A stretch of 64,000 bases of DNA from an uncultured Muribaculaceae bacterium (lineage in GTDB: Bacteria; Bacteroidota; Bacteroidia; Bacteroidales; Muribaculaceae), in contig CALUMH010000001.1 in the NCBI GenBank assembly GCA_944321685.1, positions 1 through 64,000 of the forward strand. Reading direction: 5' to 3'. A program made the translations under genes and the position numbers. Below the pieces are notes generated by a model. The model had not been told where the DNA came from. It made no database searches and saw nothing but the letters and a program-made list of their open reading frames with translations. The first letter of the stretch is position 1, and each line of letters opens with the position of its first letter. Below, in pieces: positions 26,840 through 36,667 of this stretch.

Positions 26840-27925
26840 TTATTTGTTGATTGCAAATTGTTTTTTCAAGGCATCAAGCACTTCTTCGGGTGTCGGTACT
26901 ATACCTCCGAAACGACCGTAATGCTTAACATCCACATTACACTCCACGGCAAGTTTCACATCTTCTATCATTTGGCCTGCCGACAATTCTACCACCATTA
27001 TACCTTTTACGTTCTTGGCGGCTTCTTTTATCTGTTGCGACGGGAACGGCCAAAGCGTTATCGGGCGCAATAAACCAATCTTTATTCCTTCTTCGCGGGC
27101 TATTTCCATCACCTTTTGACATATACGGGCCATGCTGCCGAATGCCACAAACAGGTAATCGCAATCCTCGGTGTCAATAGTCTCGTAACGCACCTCGTTC
27201 TTCTCTATTTCACGGTATGTGCGTTGGAAACGCAGGTTATTTTGTTCCATGATTTCGTCCACCAGTTCAAGCGATGTTATCACATTGCGAGGTCGCATAC
27301 CTTTTCTACCGTTGATTGCCCACGGACACTGCTCGCGCACTTGTTCTTCCGTCCGACGAGGACGCGGTTCGGGCAATACCACTTTTTCCATCATTTGCCC
27401 CACTAAGCCATCGGCAAGAAGCATAGCCGGAGTACGATACTTGAAAGCCAAATCCCATCCGAGCCACATAAAGTCGCACATTTCCTGCACACTGCTCGGA
27501 GCTAAAACTATGAGATGGTAGTCACCATGGCCTCCGCCTTTCACTGCTTGGAAATAATCGGCCTGCGACGGGTGGATAGTTCCAAGTCCCGGACCGCCAC
27601 GCATGACGTTAACAATAAGTGCCGGCACTTCACTCGCAGCTATATATGATATGCCCTCTTGCATGAGGCTTATACCGGGACTCGACGACGAAGTAAACAC
27701 CACTTTGCCGCAAGCAGCACCGCCATACACCATATTTATTGCCGCCAACTCGCTTTCGGCCTGCAATACAACCATTCCTGTCGTTTCCCACGGACGTTGT
27801 TCTTCAAGTACCTCAAGCACCTCTGACTGCGGCGTTATCGGATATCCGAAATAGCCGTCGGCTCCATAACGTATCGCCGCATGAGCCAAGGCCTCATTTC
27901 CTTTCATCAATCTTACTTCTTCCAT
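26840..27925 (-). CDS. 2-oxoacid:ferredoxin oxidoreductase, alpha subunit (VorB-like)
   Basis: The 361-residue subunit begins with the family's GNEALAHAAIRYGADGYFGYPITPQSE. It carries the GLGTIHPSQADYFQAVKGGGHG segment and a C-terminal transketolase-like domain (LLRPITLWPFPSQQI). Length and partner sizes match the VorB alpha subunit of 3-methyl-2-oxobutanoate oxidoreductase more than the longer 2-oxoglutarate KorA, so branched-chain acyl-CoA formation (for branched fatty acids or amino-acid exchange) is likely but unproven. It follows the ferredoxin gene by 30 bases. Confidence 0.9.
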   Translation of the reverse strand: MEEVRLMKGNEALAHAAIRYGADGYFGYPITPQSEVLEVLEEQRPWETTGMVVLQAESELAAINMVYGGAACGKVVFTSSSSPGISLMQEGISYIAASEVPALIVNVMRGGPGLGTIHPSQADYFQAVKGGGHGDYHLIVLAPSSVQEMCDFMWLGWDLAFKYRTPAMLLADGLVGQMMEKVVLPEPRPRRTEEQVREQCPWAINGRKGMRPRNVITSLELVDEIMEQNNLRFQRTYREIEKNEVRYETIDTEDCDYLFVAFGSMARICQKVMEIAREEGIKIGLLRPITLWPFPSQQIKEAAKNVKGIMVVELSAGQMIEDVKLAVECNVDVKHYGRFGGIVPTPEEVLDALKKQFAINK

Positions 27926-27955
27926 ATTTCAAAAAATGTGTAAGCTTATTTATAT

Positions 27956-28186
27956 TCAATCAACCTTGACCCTGTAAACCTCTATGCATGCATCAGGGCA
28001 AACCAATGCGCAACTGCTGCACCCGACACATTTGTCGGGGTCGCTCATATATGCAAAATGGTATCCGCGATTATTAACCTCCTTAGGTTGTAACGATAAA
28101 ACTTTGGCGGGACAAGCCACAACGCACAAGTTGCATCCCTTGCACCGCTCGGTATTCACTGTCACTGCTCCTCTAATTTTTGCCAT
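27956..28186 (-). CDS. 2x[4Fe-4S] ferredoxin-type delta subunit
   Basis: The 76-residue protein has two classic cluster motifs, CKGCNLCVVACP and CVGCSSCALVCP, with no other domain. As the first gene of the four-gene oxidoreductase operon it is the electron-transfer subunit carrying electrons from the catalytic core to free ferredoxin. Confidence 0.93.
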   Translation of the reverse strand: MAKIRGAVTVNTERCKGCNLCVVACPAKVLSLQPKEVNNRGYHFAYMSDPDKCVGCSSCALVCPDACIEVYRVKVD

Positions 28187-28211
28187 AGTATTATAAACTT
28201 TTTATACAATA

Positions 28212-28242
28212 CAAATTTAAAAAATAATTCGGGCTTGGCAAG
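28212..28242 (-). promoter_or_regulatory. promoter of the 2-oxoacid oxidoreductase operon
   Basis: On the minus strand CTTG (28242-28239), 19 bases, TAAATTTG (28219-28212): a full -7 box and a one-mismatch -33 box, 26 bases before the ATG at 28186. Confidence 0.65.
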
Positions 28243-28308
28243 TTGATTAACAAAAGATTAACCTTTGGCACATTTCAACCCCAATTGTGCCGAAAGTCAC
28301 ATAATCTG

Positions 28309-28983
28309 TTACATTTCAAACACATAATTAAGGAAGTCGTTAAACGGCTTCATATACCTGAAGTCTTCGGCAACACGTTCCACCCAGTTATCCGATAAAA
28401 AATAGTCATCACCAACGGGCATCGACACTAAATACTCTTTCATTTTTATATATTCTCCGTAAGGGGTATTCTTATCAAATCCTTTTGGCATGGTTTTAAG
28501 ACTGTCACCCGAAAGCCTGTAACGCTTCTTAAATTCCGCATCGTTTATAATCGACAAAAATTCATCGATGTTGTCTTCCACCTCATGGCGCAACCGAGTA
28601 AGAAGAGGCATCTCGGGACACCATATTCCGCCATGCAAGCCGCATTCTCCGGGCTGTACGTGCAGATAATAACATCCCTTGAGCGTCTTGCGCCCGCCCT
28701 GCGCCACCACAGTCGAAAAATAAGTCTTATAAGGCAATTTATTCGGGCTGAAACGTATATCCCTGTATATTCTATACACGCAATCCTTAGCATCCACACT
28801 TTTAAGCGACTCATCATACTCAGCCATTAAGTTTATAAGACGCTGCACATCGTTAAGCCATAACGTTCGCAATTCATCAAATTCTGCCTTATTTTGATGA
28901 AACCATTCCCTGTTATTGTTCATCGCCAATCTGTTCAGGAAATCAAACAATCGGCTCATATAGCCATTGACCTTTCTTACCAT
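28309..28983 (-). CDS. DUF2461 family protein
   Basis: The 224-residue protein matches the DUF2461/TIGR02453 family: FLNRLAMNNNREWFHQNKAE near the start, then VYRIYRDIRFSPNKLPYKTY, and GGRKTLKGCYYLHVQPGECG. Function is unknown; members are found widely in Bacteroidota and other bacteria. I chose ATG 28983 (MVRKVNGYMSRLF), since the longer frame upstream runs through the beta-glucosidase terminator. A -7 match (TAAGTTTG, 29012-29005 on the minus strand) lies just upstream. Confidence 0.85.
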   Translation of the reverse strand: MVRKVNGYMSRLFDFLNRLAMNNNREWFHQNKAEFDELRTLWLNDVQRLINLMAEYDESLKSVDAKDCVYRIYRDIRFSPNKLPYKTYFSTVVAQGGRKTLKGCYYLHVQPGECGLHGGIWCPEMPLLTRLRHEVEDNIDEFLSIINDAEFKKRYRLSGDSLKTMPKGFDKNTPYGEYIKMKEYLVSMPVGDDYFLSDNWVERVAEDFRYMKPFNDFLNYVFEM

Positions 28984-29035
28984 AATATTAAATTTATATA
29001 TACACAAACTTACGGAAAAAGAATTTACAAAAAAA

Positions 29036-29074
29036 CAAAAACCTGCCAAAACCGTTAATTTCAGCAGGTTTTTT
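29036..29074 (-). terminator. beta-glucosidase terminator
   Basis: On the minus strand AAAACCTGC pairs with GCAGGTTTT, followed by a T-rich run, 35 bases after the GH3 stop codon. Confidence 0.8.
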
Positions 29075-29108
29075 GTCAACCAAACAATAATCCAAAAACT
29101 AAACCATG

Positions 29109-31322
29109 TTATTTAACCGAAAAAACCACCCTTCCTTTTATTTCGGCCGATGAACTACCTACAAGAGCTTCAAACACCCCTGGTTCGGCAATCCATGCTT
29201 CCTTATTATCATCATAAAACGAAAGTTCATTTTTCCCCACAGTAAAGGTCACTTGTTTCTCTTCTCCAGGCATTAAAGTAATTTTTTGAAATCCTTTCAA
29301 TTCTTTTACCGGACGCGGAAGCGACGATTTTTTATCGGAAATATACAATTGAACCACTTCTTTTCCCACTCGGTCTCCGACATTTTTAACCGAAATCTTG
29401 AATGTGATTTCATCAGAAACCGACATTTCATCTTTATCGGCAACAAGTTTCCCGTATTCAAATGTCGTATATGACAATCCATGTCCGAAAGGGAACAATG
29501 GCTCTATACCCTCTTTATCGACCCATCTGTAACCTACAAAAATACTTTCTTTGTAAACAACATCCGACCCGTCGCCCGGATACTCTCCCAGTTTATGAGC
29601 AGGCACGTCGTCAAGCCGCTTTGGGAATGTAAACGGCAGTTTCCCCGATGGACTTACATCACCGAAAAGCACCGATGCCAATGCGTTGCCTGCCTCCGAG
29701 CCATTATACCATGCTTCAATTATTGCCGACACATCATCAATCCAAGGCATTCCTACCGCGTTGCCGCTTAAAATCACAACTGCAACATTCGGGTTAGCCG
29801 CGGCAAGCTCCGATATCAATTTATCTTGCCCGTAAGGCAAGCCCAACCCTTCACGATCATTTCCTTCACAATCTTGTCCGGCATTCTTGTTTAATCCGCC
29901 TATAAAAAGAACCATGTCGGCTCCGGCAGCGGCTTTTACGGCTTTATCACGCAATTCATCAAGATCAAATTTCTTTTCCGGAGCCACAGCTCCTTTCATA
30001 TCTTGAGCAGCTACAGCCGGAGATGCATATCCCATTTCAAACATTACTTCTATCCCACTTTGCTTTGCTCGATTTATTATCCCTTGTAACGGAGACACTT
30101 CATACTTTACCTTCAACGACGATGAACCTCCGCCGATAGTCATACTGTGAACGCCATTTTCCCCCACTACAAGCAGTTTCTTCACTTTTCCCCCATCAAT
30201 AGGCAAAATGTGATTATCGTTCTTCAACAGCACGATACCTTCTTCGGCTATTTGCCTGCAAGCCAATGCATGTTCGTCAGAAACAAATGATCCGAAATGA
30301 CGATCCTTGCTCATATTTGTACGGAAAACCAGCCGCAGTATTCGACGTACCTTGTCATCAAGTTCCGACATTCCCACTTCACCCGATTTTAATTTATCAA
30401 GATAAGGGGTAGCCAAATAATATTGGCTGTATGCATCCGACAATCCTTCTTTAAGCCCGTCGGTCCAAGTTCCGAATTCCATGTCGAGCCCGTTATATAT
30501 AGCTTCATTGGTATCATGCGTACCTCCCCAATCAGAGATAACCACGCCGTCAAATCCCCAATCACGCTTCAATATATCATTAAGCAAATATTTATTATGG
30601 CAACAATGCTCTCCTTTATATTTATTATAAGCACCCATTATTGCCCATGCGCCACCCTCTTGCACAGCAGCCTTGAACGCAGGCAGATATATCTCGTTCA
30701 ATGCCCTGTCATCTACAACTACATTTACATGATCCCTATACTTTTCTTGGTTATTCAAAGCGAAATGCTTCACACAGGCAGCCACACCATTCTTTTGCAC
30801 TTCTCTTATATAAGGCACAACCATTTTTGAAGCAAGAAACGGATCCTCGCCCATATATTCAAAATTACGCCCGTTCAATGGTGTACGGTAAATATTTACG
30901 CCCGGACCGAGCAATATATTTTTATTCCTATATCTTGCTTCTTCACCTATACTCTTCCCATATAACGCCGACATCTCAGGATTCCATGTGGCAGCAAGGC
31001 AAGTCAATGCAGGGAAAGCCATGCACGAGTCGTTAGTCCAACCCGCACCATACCACTCATCCCAGGCTACTTCCTGTCTGATGCCGTGAGGGCCGTCGGT
31101 TGCCCAGTTTTCTGGAATACCCAGTCGTGGAACTCCAGGCGAGCTGAATTTAGATTGAGCATGAATCATCGCCACCTTCTCTTCGAGAGTCATTCGCGAC
31201 AATGCATCTTCCACTCTGTCTTCTATCGGTTTGTTCAAATCAAGGTAAACCGGCTGTTCTGCCATCACAGGCAGAACAAAACACATAATAAAAACAATCA
31301 ATGTTAATGGTTTGGAGGTCAT
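29109..31322 (-). CDS. bglX: secreted GH3 beta-glucosidase, BglX type
   Basis: The 737-residue glycosidase removes terminal beta-linked glucose (or xylose) units in the periplasm. It has a signal peptide (MTSKPLTLIVFIMCFVLPVM, cleaved at AEQ), the GH3 N-terminal barrel with KHFALNNQE and nucleophile region GVVISDWGG, the second alpha/beta sandwich, and the C-terminal fibronectin III-like domain (ELKGFQKITLMPGEEKQVTF). There are no SusC/SusD genes beside it, so it is not inside a polysaccharide utilisation locus here. It is monocistronic between the rplI terminator (31436-31477) and its own terminator. Confidence 0.93.
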   Translation of the reverse strand: MTSKPLTLIVFIMCFVLPVMAEQPVYLDLNKPIEDRVEDALSRMTLEEKVAMIHAQSKFSSPGVPRLGIPENWATDGPHGIRQEVAWDEWYGAGWTNDSCMAFPALTCLAATWNPEMSALYGKSIGEEARYRNKNILLGPGVNIYRTPLNGRNFEYMGEDPFLASKMVVPYIREVQKNGVAACVKHFALNNQEKYRDHVNVVVDDRALNEIYLPAFKAAVQEGGAWAIMGAYNKYKGEHCCHNKYLLNDILKRDWGFDGVVISDWGGTHDTNEAIYNGLDMEFGTWTDGLKEGLSDAYSQYYLATPYLDKLKSGEVGMSELDDKVRRILRLVFRTNMSKDRHFGSFVSDEHALACRQIAEEGIVLLKNDNHILPIDGGKVKKLLVVGENGVHSMTIGGGSSSLKVKYEVSPLQGIINRAKQSGIEVMFEMGYASPAVAAQDMKGAVAPEKKFDLDELRDKAVKAAAGADMVLFIGGLNKNAGQDCEGNDREGLGLPYGQDKLISELAAANPNVAVVILSGNAVGMPWIDDVSAIIEAWYNGSEAGNALASVLFGDVSPSGKLPFTFPKRLDDVPAHKLGEYPGDGSDVVYKESIFVGYRWVDKEGIEPLFPFGHGLSYTTFEYGKLVADKDEMSVSDEITFKISVKNVGDRVGKEVVQLYISDKKSSLPRPVKELKGFQKITLMPGEEKQVTFTVGKNELSFYDDNKEAWIAEPGVFEALVGSSSAEIKGRVVFSVK

Positions 31323-31435
31323 ATTCGTCTTATTTTTTATGCGAATTTAAATCATAAACATATTATCACCCACATTTTTCGTTCTTATTTTTACCGATTT
31401 ATTAATTAATCCCCATAAAAACACATTTTTACCTA

Positions 31436-31477
31436 TAAAACAAGTCTCGGAAAAGAATTCTACTTTCCCGAGACTTG
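31436..31477 (-). terminator. terminator of the rpsF-rpsR-rplI operon
   Basis: CAAGTCTCGG and CCGAGACTTG form a 10-bp stem, followed by TTTTAT on the minus strand, 23 bases after the rplI stop. Confidence 0.85.
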
Positions 31478-31499
31478 CAATATTATTGAAAAATACAAA

Positions 31500-31943
31500 T
31501 TATTCTGCCACTACTTCAAACGGAATTTCCACCGAAACTTCCTTGTGCAACTTAATGGTAGCAGTGTAATTGCCCACTTCCTTGATGCTGTCTTTCACAA
31601 ATATCATCTTGCGGTCGATATTGTGACCAAGCTTCTCAAGTGCATCGGCAATTTGAATGCTGTTAACCGAACCGAAAATAGTACCGGTTGCACTTGTCTT
31701 TGCGCCGATAGTGAGTGAAACGCCTTCCAAAGTGGCAGCCAAAGCCTCGGCATCGGCCTTCAACTTCGCTATCTTGTGGGCACGTTGCTTAAGATTTTCA
31801 GCCAATACCTTCAGAGCCGACTCTGATGCAATAATGGCTTTCTTTTGTGGAATAAGATAATTACGGCCATATCCGTTCTTCACTTCCACCACGTCATCCT
31901 TGTATCCAAGGTTGGCGATATCTTCTTTTAATATAACTTTCAT
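31500..31943 (-). CDS. rplI: 50S ribosomal protein L9
   Basis: L9 binds 23S rRNA at the base of the L1 stalk. The 147-residue product has the N-terminal [32 protein letters not shown], a long connecting helix ([20 protein letters not shown]) and the C-terminal globular domain. It is last in the conserved rpsF-rpsR-rplI operon. Confidence 0.97.
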   Translation of the reverse strand: MKVILKEDIANLGYKDDVVEVKNGYGRNYLIPQKKAIIASESALKVLAENLKQRAHKIAKLKADAEALAATLEGVSLTIGAKTSATGTIFGSVNSIQIADALEKLGHNIDRKMIFVKDSIKEVGNYTATIKLHKEVSVEIPFEVVAE

Positions 31944-31970
31944 AAATGTGTTGCCTTTCTAAGAAATTAA

Positions 31971-32240
31971 TTACTTCATCAAGTCGGTTACATAGGGCAG
32001 AAGGGCAAGATGGCGTGCGCGTTTTACGGCACGGGCAACCCTTCTTTGGAACTTGAGCGAAGTTCCGGTGATACGGCGAGGGAGGATTTTCCCTTGTTCG
32101 TTCAAGAACTTCTTCAAAAATTCGGGATCCTTGTAGTCGATATACTTGATACCGCTTCTCTTAAAACGGCAATATTTCTTCTTCTTCACGTCAACCGACA
32201 GCGGAGTGAGGTATCTGATTTCTGATTGATTTTGTGCCAT
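31971..32240 (-). CDS. rpsR: 30S ribosomal protein S18
   Basis: The 89-residue basic protein carries the S18 signature ([20 protein letters not shown], then [20 protein letters not shown]) and binds S6 on the small subunit platform. It starts 5 bases after rpsF, as expected for S6:S18 co-translation. Confidence 0.97.
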   Translation of the reverse strand: MAQNQSEIRYLTPLSVDVKKKKYCRFKRSGIKYIDYKDPEFLKKFLNEQGKILPRRITGTSLKFQRRVARAVKRARHLALLPYVTDLMK

Positions 32241-32245
32241 TATGA

Positions 32246-32626
32246 TTAGTCCTCCTTTACTTCCTTAACTTCTTCGTTGTTGCTTGCATTTGTCTTTGCA
32301 CCCTTCAGGCTCCTTCTCTTGGCTGCATATTCTGCGGCAAACTTATCCATATGGAATATCAAGAACCTGATTACTTTCTCGTCACGACGGAAAGCTATTT
32401 CGAGCTTCTTAACAACTGTAGGCTCTGCATCAAATTCGATAAGAGTGTAGAACCCGGTTGACTTGTGTTGGATAGGATAAGCGAGTTTACGCAATCCCCA
32501 GTTCTCCTCATTCACGACAGTAGCATTGTTCTCGGCAAGTACTGCCTTGAATTTTTCTACCGCTTCCTTCATCTGAGCATCAGACAAAACGGGAGTCAAA
32601 ATGAAAACGGTTTCGTAATGATTCAT
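32246..32626 (-). CDS. rpsF: 30S ribosomal protein S6
   Basis: The 126-residue product has the S6 fold sequence ([20 protein letters not shown], then [20 protein letters not shown]) and an acidic C-terminal tail ([11 protein letters not shown]). It is the first gene of the operon. In other bacteria the S6:S18 complex represses this operon; no such structure was identified in this leader. Confidence 0.97.
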   Translation of the reverse strand: MNHYETVFILTPVLSDAQMKEAVEKFKAVLAENNATVVNEENWGLRKLAYPIQHKSTGFYTLIEFDAEPTVVKKLEIAFRRDEKVIRFLIFHMDKFAAEYAAKRRSLKGAKTNASNNEEVKEVKED

Positions 32627-32672
32627 AAAATATAAAAATATTTAATAGTTTAATGATGCTTAAAAAGCGGTG

Positions 32673-32704
32673 CAAAGTTAGTAACTTTTTCGCAATAAAA
32701 CAAC
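32673..32704 (-). promoter_or_regulatory. promoter of the rpsF operon
   Basis: On the minus strand GTTG (32704-32701), 20 bases, TAACTTTG (32680-32673), about 47 bases before the rpsF ATG. Confidence 0.6.
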
Positions 32705-32924
32705 AAGCGCCCGAATATATAATCCTAAAATCATGCTTTGGAGTTTCTTTAGCTTGTATATACGAAAGTCAAAAGTTAAACAATGTTATCATGATGAACT
32801 TTAAATCGTCTTTGGTTGTTATTATATAAAAATGACAACACGAAATCTGTAAATTCGTACTTTTCTCAATAGACAACACGCGTGAGCGTTAATATTCTAA
32901 CACTTTTAATTAAGCATAATGTGA
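32705..32924. other. AT-rich intergenic, nothing recognised
   Basis: Between the rpsF promoter and the terminator at 32925-32959 there is no plausible gene on either strand and no strong hairpin. No tRNA-like fold was seen. Confidence 0.5.
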
Positions 32925-32959
32925 TAAAAACGAGAAAGGACTGCGAGAGCAGCCCTTTC
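32925..32959 (-). terminator. terminator of the DUF3332 gene
   Basis: GAAAGGACTGC and GCAGCCCTTTC pair around GAGA with one mismatch, and run into CGTTTTT on the minus strand. Confidence 0.75.
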
Positions 32960-32984
32960 TTATTGTTATTACGGTGTACCCCAA

Positions 32985-33527
32985 TCACCGGGTAGCAAAA
33001 GCCCCCGACATTGCTATTTGCTGATAGGCATATACGCCGGCCTGCGACAATTCCACTTTTTCAAAGGTTCCGTCAGGCGTAATCATTTCCACATTGTTGT
33101 CATCGATAAAGCGCATGAATTTGTGTTCTTCGCCATTGGCTTCAACCGACCATGAATTGTCAACCTCATCAAAGTTGAATTTTACCGTCGTGTTGTCGTC
33201 CAAATTTTTCACGATATAACCTTCGGGATTGGAAATAATTTCATAGCGAGCATCCTTGCCATCGATTACTTTGTTGCAGGCAATAGGATTGCTACCCGAC
33301 CAAAACTCAATAGAGTTGATTACCAAGATATCGGCCAACATTGAAAGTTCATACACCGGTAAAATCCAAAATGCAATAAATACTACCTCGTTTACAAACT
33401 TTCCACCAATCTGGTTATTCCAGTCCAAAACCTTGTTTGAAAGGCCGAAACTACCTATACAAGAAGACAGTGTCAACGACCCGGCTATTACCAAAGCCAA
33501 TAATGCCGAAAAAAAACCTTTTCTCAT
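32985..33527 (-). CDS. DUF3332 lipoprotein
   Basis: The 180-residue protein has a signal peptide with lipobox (LTLSSC, Cys at about 23) and matches DUF3332: SNKVLDWNNQIGGKFVNEVVFIAFWILPVYELSMLADILVIN is split here only for reading, with the hallmark NSIEFWSGSNP following. A hydrophobic helix (VVFIAFWILPVYEL) suggests membrane contact beyond the lipid. Function is unknown. It is monocistronic, with a perfect consensus promoter at 33559-33589. Confidence 0.85.
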   Translation of the reverse strand: MRKGFFSALLALVIAGSLTLSSCIGSFGLSNKVLDWNNQIGGKFVNEVVFIAFWILPVYELSMLADILVINSIEFWSGSNPIACNKVIDGKDARYEIISNPEGYIVKNLDDNTTVKFNFDEVDNSWSVEANGEEHKFMRFIDDNNVEMITPDGTFEKVELSQAGVYAYQQIAMSGAFATR

Positions 33528-33558
33528 AACTATTAAATTTTAATGTGGTTATTTGATA

Positions 33559-33589
33559 CAAATTTAGCAAATTATTACATCAATGCAAA
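33559..33589 (-). promoter_or_regulatory. consensus promoter of the DUF3332 gene
   Basis: On the minus strand TTTG (33589-33586), 19 bases, TAAATTTG (33566-33559). This is an exact match to the Bacteroidota consensus, 32 bases before the ATG. Confidence 0.8.
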
Positions 33590-33603
33590 TAAAAGTCATT
33601 ATT

Positions 33604-34647
33604 TTAATTATCAAAAATCTTTCTTATTATTTTACCCGAAGATGTTTCCTTGAATTTGCCGACGGCAATATATCGGCGAGGAACCGCATGGGCAGGCAGC
33701 ACTTTTTTCATCTCCTCGACAAACGCCGCCTTTATATCTCCCTCTTTTATCTCCCCTTCGGGCATTGTGGGATACTCAATTGCCAAAACCACCTCTTCTC
33801 CCCACTTGTCGGAAGGGCGTGATGTGACGAAAAATCGCGAATGAGGAATTAAACCGGCAAGGCGTTTTTCTATTTCTTCGGGAAAAACCTTTATACCACC
33901 CGTATTGATAACATTATCGATACGCCCGAGCCAAAAGAAATGCCTGTCGTCAGTCAGCTTGACCACATCGTTTGTCACATACCTCGAAACCGACAAATGC
34001 GGAGCATTTATCACAAGGCATCCTCGATTGTCGCATTCAAATGTAATATCGCCGATTGCTGCATATGGCTCGATTTCCCTTGCCGAGATTTTCGACAAGG
34101 CTACATGACTGCAAGTTTCAGTCATTCCATATGTTTTGTATGCGTTCATGCCTCGGTCGGCGAGCCACCGTTCCACACGTTCAGGCAATTGACCGCCACC
34201 TATGATCATCGCACCTATCTTGTCGAGTACCCCCGGAGTGTTGACCATAAACCCCAATTGCGACGGCACCACGGCTATCAGGTCGATATGGCTGCCTGAA
34301 TAATCGGCAAGCGGCATATTGCTCGGTGCCTCTTCATATATAGCCGCCCCCGACTCGATGGCACGCACTATCATCATTTTCCCTGCTATATAAGTAGGCG
34401 ACAATGGCAGATACAGCACTGAATTTCCGTTAATTCCGAAAAAATCATTTGTCAACCGTGCCGAAGCCCTCATGTCTGATTTGAGCAGTTTTATCAACTT
34501 CGGTGCACCTGTTGAGCCTGAAGTATGCGCTACCACATAATCATTGCTGTTGCAATACTCTTCAAGGAAATCGGCAAAAGCCATTGATGAATTGCTGCGC
34601 ACAGTCTCAAGATCACGGCAAATCACTCCATTTACATTTATTTCCAT
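33604..34647 (-). CDS. menE: o-succinylbenzoate-CoA ligase MenE
   Basis: MenE adenylates o-succinylbenzoate and forms its CoA ester in menaquinone synthesis. The 347-residue product is the short Bacteroidota form. It shows AHTSGSTGAPKLI (phosphate loop), TYGMTETCSHVALSK, FFWLGRIDNVINTGGIKVFP (hinge) and the C-terminal SSGKIIRK with the catalytic Lys. I chose ATG 34647 (MEINVNGVICRD), 13 bases after the menC stop, rather than an upstream start that overlaps menC. It is last in menB-menC-menE. Confidence 0.9.
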   Translation of the reverse strand: MEINVNGVICRDLETVRSNSSMAFADFLEEYCNSNDYVVAHTSGSTGAPKLIKLLKSDMRASARLTNDFFGINGNSVLYLPLSPTYIAGKMMIVRAIESGAAIYEEAPSNMPLADYSGSHIDLIAVVPSQLGFMVNTPGVLDKIGAMIIGGGQLPERVERWLADRGMNAYKTYGMTETCSHVALSKISAREIEPYAAIGDITFECDNRGCLVINAPHLSVSRYVTNDVVKLTDDRHFFWLGRIDNVINTGGIKVFPEEIEKRLAGLIPHSRFFVTSRPSDKWGEEVVLAIEYPTMPEGEIKEGDIKAAFVEEMKKVLPAHAVPRRYIAVGKFKETSSGKIIRKIFDN

Positions 34648-34660
34648 GTACTTTACATAA

Positions 34661-35713
34661 TTAAAATTCCCGCCATTCAAGTTGTGGAATAATCCATTCT
34701 TTACTTGTGTTATAAGAAACAGAATCGCCGATTTGTTCGAGCGGACTTATTATATTATTGCTATACAATTTCCCGGTACCAAGCCCTTGCGGTATTTTAG
34801 GCTGTAACGTCGATACCCACTGGGCAATGGCATTCAGACCTATGTTTGACTCCAATGCCGATGTCACCCAAGCACCGATATTAAACTGCGAAGCCATTTT
34901 AAGCCACTCGGTGGCATTGGCAAAACCGCCAACGAGAGAGGGTTTCAAGACCAAGTATTGAGGCCTGATGGTTTTCAACAATTCCATCATAAGCATGGGG
35001 TTTTCTATCCCTATCAAATCCTCATCAAGAGCCACAGGAACAGGCGTGTTGCGGCACACTTTTGCCATTTCTTCCCATTGTCCTTGTTTTATAGGCTGTT
35101 CTATCGAATGCAAGTCATACCGTGAAAGCACATCAAGGCGTTGCATTACATCCATCGGCGAAAAAGCACCGTTTGCATCAACACGTATTTCTATAACATC
35201 GGATGAATATCGTGAACGAATACTTTTTATCAACTCCACTTCCGAATCAAAATCTATGGCCCCTATTTTCAACTTTACAGTCTTGAAACCTGCCGAGAGT
35301 TTTTCTTCGATGCGCTTTTGCATTTCGTCTTTGGTACCCATCCACACAAGCCCGTTAATGGGAATTTTCTCCGTTCCACCAACAAAACGCGACGGGAAAA
35401 TGGTACGGTTACACCCGTTCGAGAAATCAAGTATCGCTGTTTCAAAACCGAATGTGATTGACGAGTATCCGGTTAAATCGGTACCTTTATCCGATGATAT
35501 ATTCGTGCACAATTCCTGCAATTTTGCCTCATATGTGTCATTGTCTTCAACCGACAAGCCTTTAAACAATGCACATTCCCCTATCCCGTAACATTCGGAA
35601 CGGTCGGGTTCCCATATTTTCAGGAAATAAGTGTCTTTGTGCGTCAACACTCCACGTGAAGTTCCTCCCGGCGTAATAAAATCAAGCCGATATTTTGCAT
35701 ATGCCGCTTTCAT
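34661..35713 (-). CDS. menC: o-succinylbenzoate synthase MenC
   Basis: MenC dehydrates SHCHC to o-succinylbenzoate. The 350-residue enolase-superfamily protein shows the catalytic KLKIG, metal ligands in VDANGAF, EQP and DED, and the second catalytic Lys in LVLKPSLVGG. ATG 35713 (MKAAYAKYRL) is preferred over a TTG six bases upstream; it lies two bases after the menB stop. The product feeds MenE, encoded immediately downstream. Confidence 0.92.
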   Translation of the reverse strand: MKAAYAKYRLDFITPGGTSRGVLTHKDTYFLKIWEPDRSECYGIGECALFKGLSVEDNDTYEAKLQELCTNISSDKGTDLTGYSSITFGFETAILDFSNGCNRTIFPSRFVGGTEKIPINGLVWMGTKDEMQKRIEEKLSAGFKTVKLKIGAIDFDSEVELIKSIRSRYSSDVIEIRVDANGAFSPMDVMQRLDVLSRYDLHSIEQPIKQGQWEEMAKVCRNTPVPVALDEDLIGIENPMLMMELLKTIRPQYLVLKPSLVGGFANATEWLKMASQFNIGAWVTSALESNIGLNAIAQWVSTLQPKIPQGLGTGKLYSNNIISPLEQIGDSVSYNTSKEWIIPQLEWREF

Positions 35714-35715
35714 CG

Positions 35716-36546
35716 TCAACCCGGAAATTTAGGAAATTGCTCAAAATCGGGATCGCGTTTTTCAAGGAAGGCGTTTTTTCCTTCTTGTGCCTCGTCCATG
35801 AGGTAATACATCAATGTTGCATCACCGGCAAGTTCCATCAAGCCTCGCTCACCGTCAAGTTCGGCATTAAGGCACCGTTTTATCATTCTTATGGCCATTG
35901 GACTGCGTTTGAGTATGGTTTCACACCATTCCACAGTCTCATCTTCAAGTTGTTCAAGCGGAACCACTTTATTCACAAGCCCCATTTCCTCGGCTTCTTT
36001 TGCAGTATATTGACGGCACAGGTACCATATTTCGCGGGCTTTCTTTTGCCCTACACACCGAGCCAAGTATGACGACCCGAAACCTCCGTCAAAGCTGCCG
36101 ACTTTTGGACCCGTTTGCCCGAACCGTGCATTATCCGAAGCTATCGACAAGTCACACACCACATTCAGCACGTTACCGCCACCTATGGCATAACCATTTA
36201 CCATGGCAATGACAGGCTTGGGAATTGAACGAATGGCCTTATGCAAATCAAGCACATTCAAGCGCGGTACTCCGCAGTCATCATTATAACCTCCTCGAGT
36301 CTTGTAATTTTGATCGCCTCCGGAGCAAAAAGCCTTGTCACCGGCTCCCGTAAGTATAACGACACCAATATCCTGCCGTTCCCGGCAAATCGACATGGCA
36401 TCGAGCATTTCACTGTTGGTCAACGGACGGAAAGCATTATAAACCCGCGGCCTGTTTATAGTAATCTTTGCAATACCCTTGTATTGCTGAAACAGAATAT
36501 CGGTATATTCCTTGATGGTAGTCCATTCTCTTGTAGCCATATTCAT
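35716..36546 (-). CDS. menB: 1,4-dihydroxy-2-naphthoyl-CoA synthase MenB
   Basis: MenB closes the naphthoquinone ring from o-succinylbenzoyl-CoA. The 276-residue crotonase-fold product has the oxyanion segment [35 protein letters not shown] and the MenB-type [20 protein letters not shown] with its active-site Asp. It is the first gene of menBCE; menD, menF and menA are not in this window. Confidence 0.95.
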   Translation of the reverse strand: MNMATREWTTIKEYTDILFQQYKGIAKITINRPRVYNAFRPLTNSEMLDAMSICRERQDIGVVILTGAGDKAFCSGGDQNYKTRGGYNDDCGVPRLNVLDLHKAIRSIPKPVIAMVNGYAIGGGNVLNVVCDLSIASDNARFGQTGPKVGSFDGGFGSSYLARCVGQKKAREIWYLCRQYTAKEAEEMGLVNKVVPLEQLEDETVEWCETILKRSPMAIRMIKRCLNAELDGERGLMELAGDATLMYYLMDEAQEGKNAFLEKRDPDFEQFPKFPG

Positions 36547-36565
36547 TATGATAAATCATTATATA

Positions 36566-36597
36566 CAAAATTAAGACAATTCGGCCAATAAGCCAAA
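36566..36597 (-). promoter_or_regulatory. consensus promoter of menBCE
   Basis: On the minus strand TTTG (36597-36594), 20 bases, TAATTTTG (36573-36566). Exact consensus, 20 bases before the menB ATG. Confidence 0.75.
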
Positions 36598-36602
36598 TAA
36601 AC

Positions 36603-36642
36603 TTACAGGGCTTTACCTTTCAATAATGATAAAGCCCTGTAA
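36603..36642 (-). terminator. glmM terminator
   Basis: TTACAGGGCTTTA (36603-36615) and TAAAGCCCTGTAA (36630-36642) form a perfect 13-bp stem, 25 bases after the glmM stop and just upstream of the menB promoter. Confidence 0.85.
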
Positions 36643-36667
36643 ATTAATCAATATGAAATATGCGCGT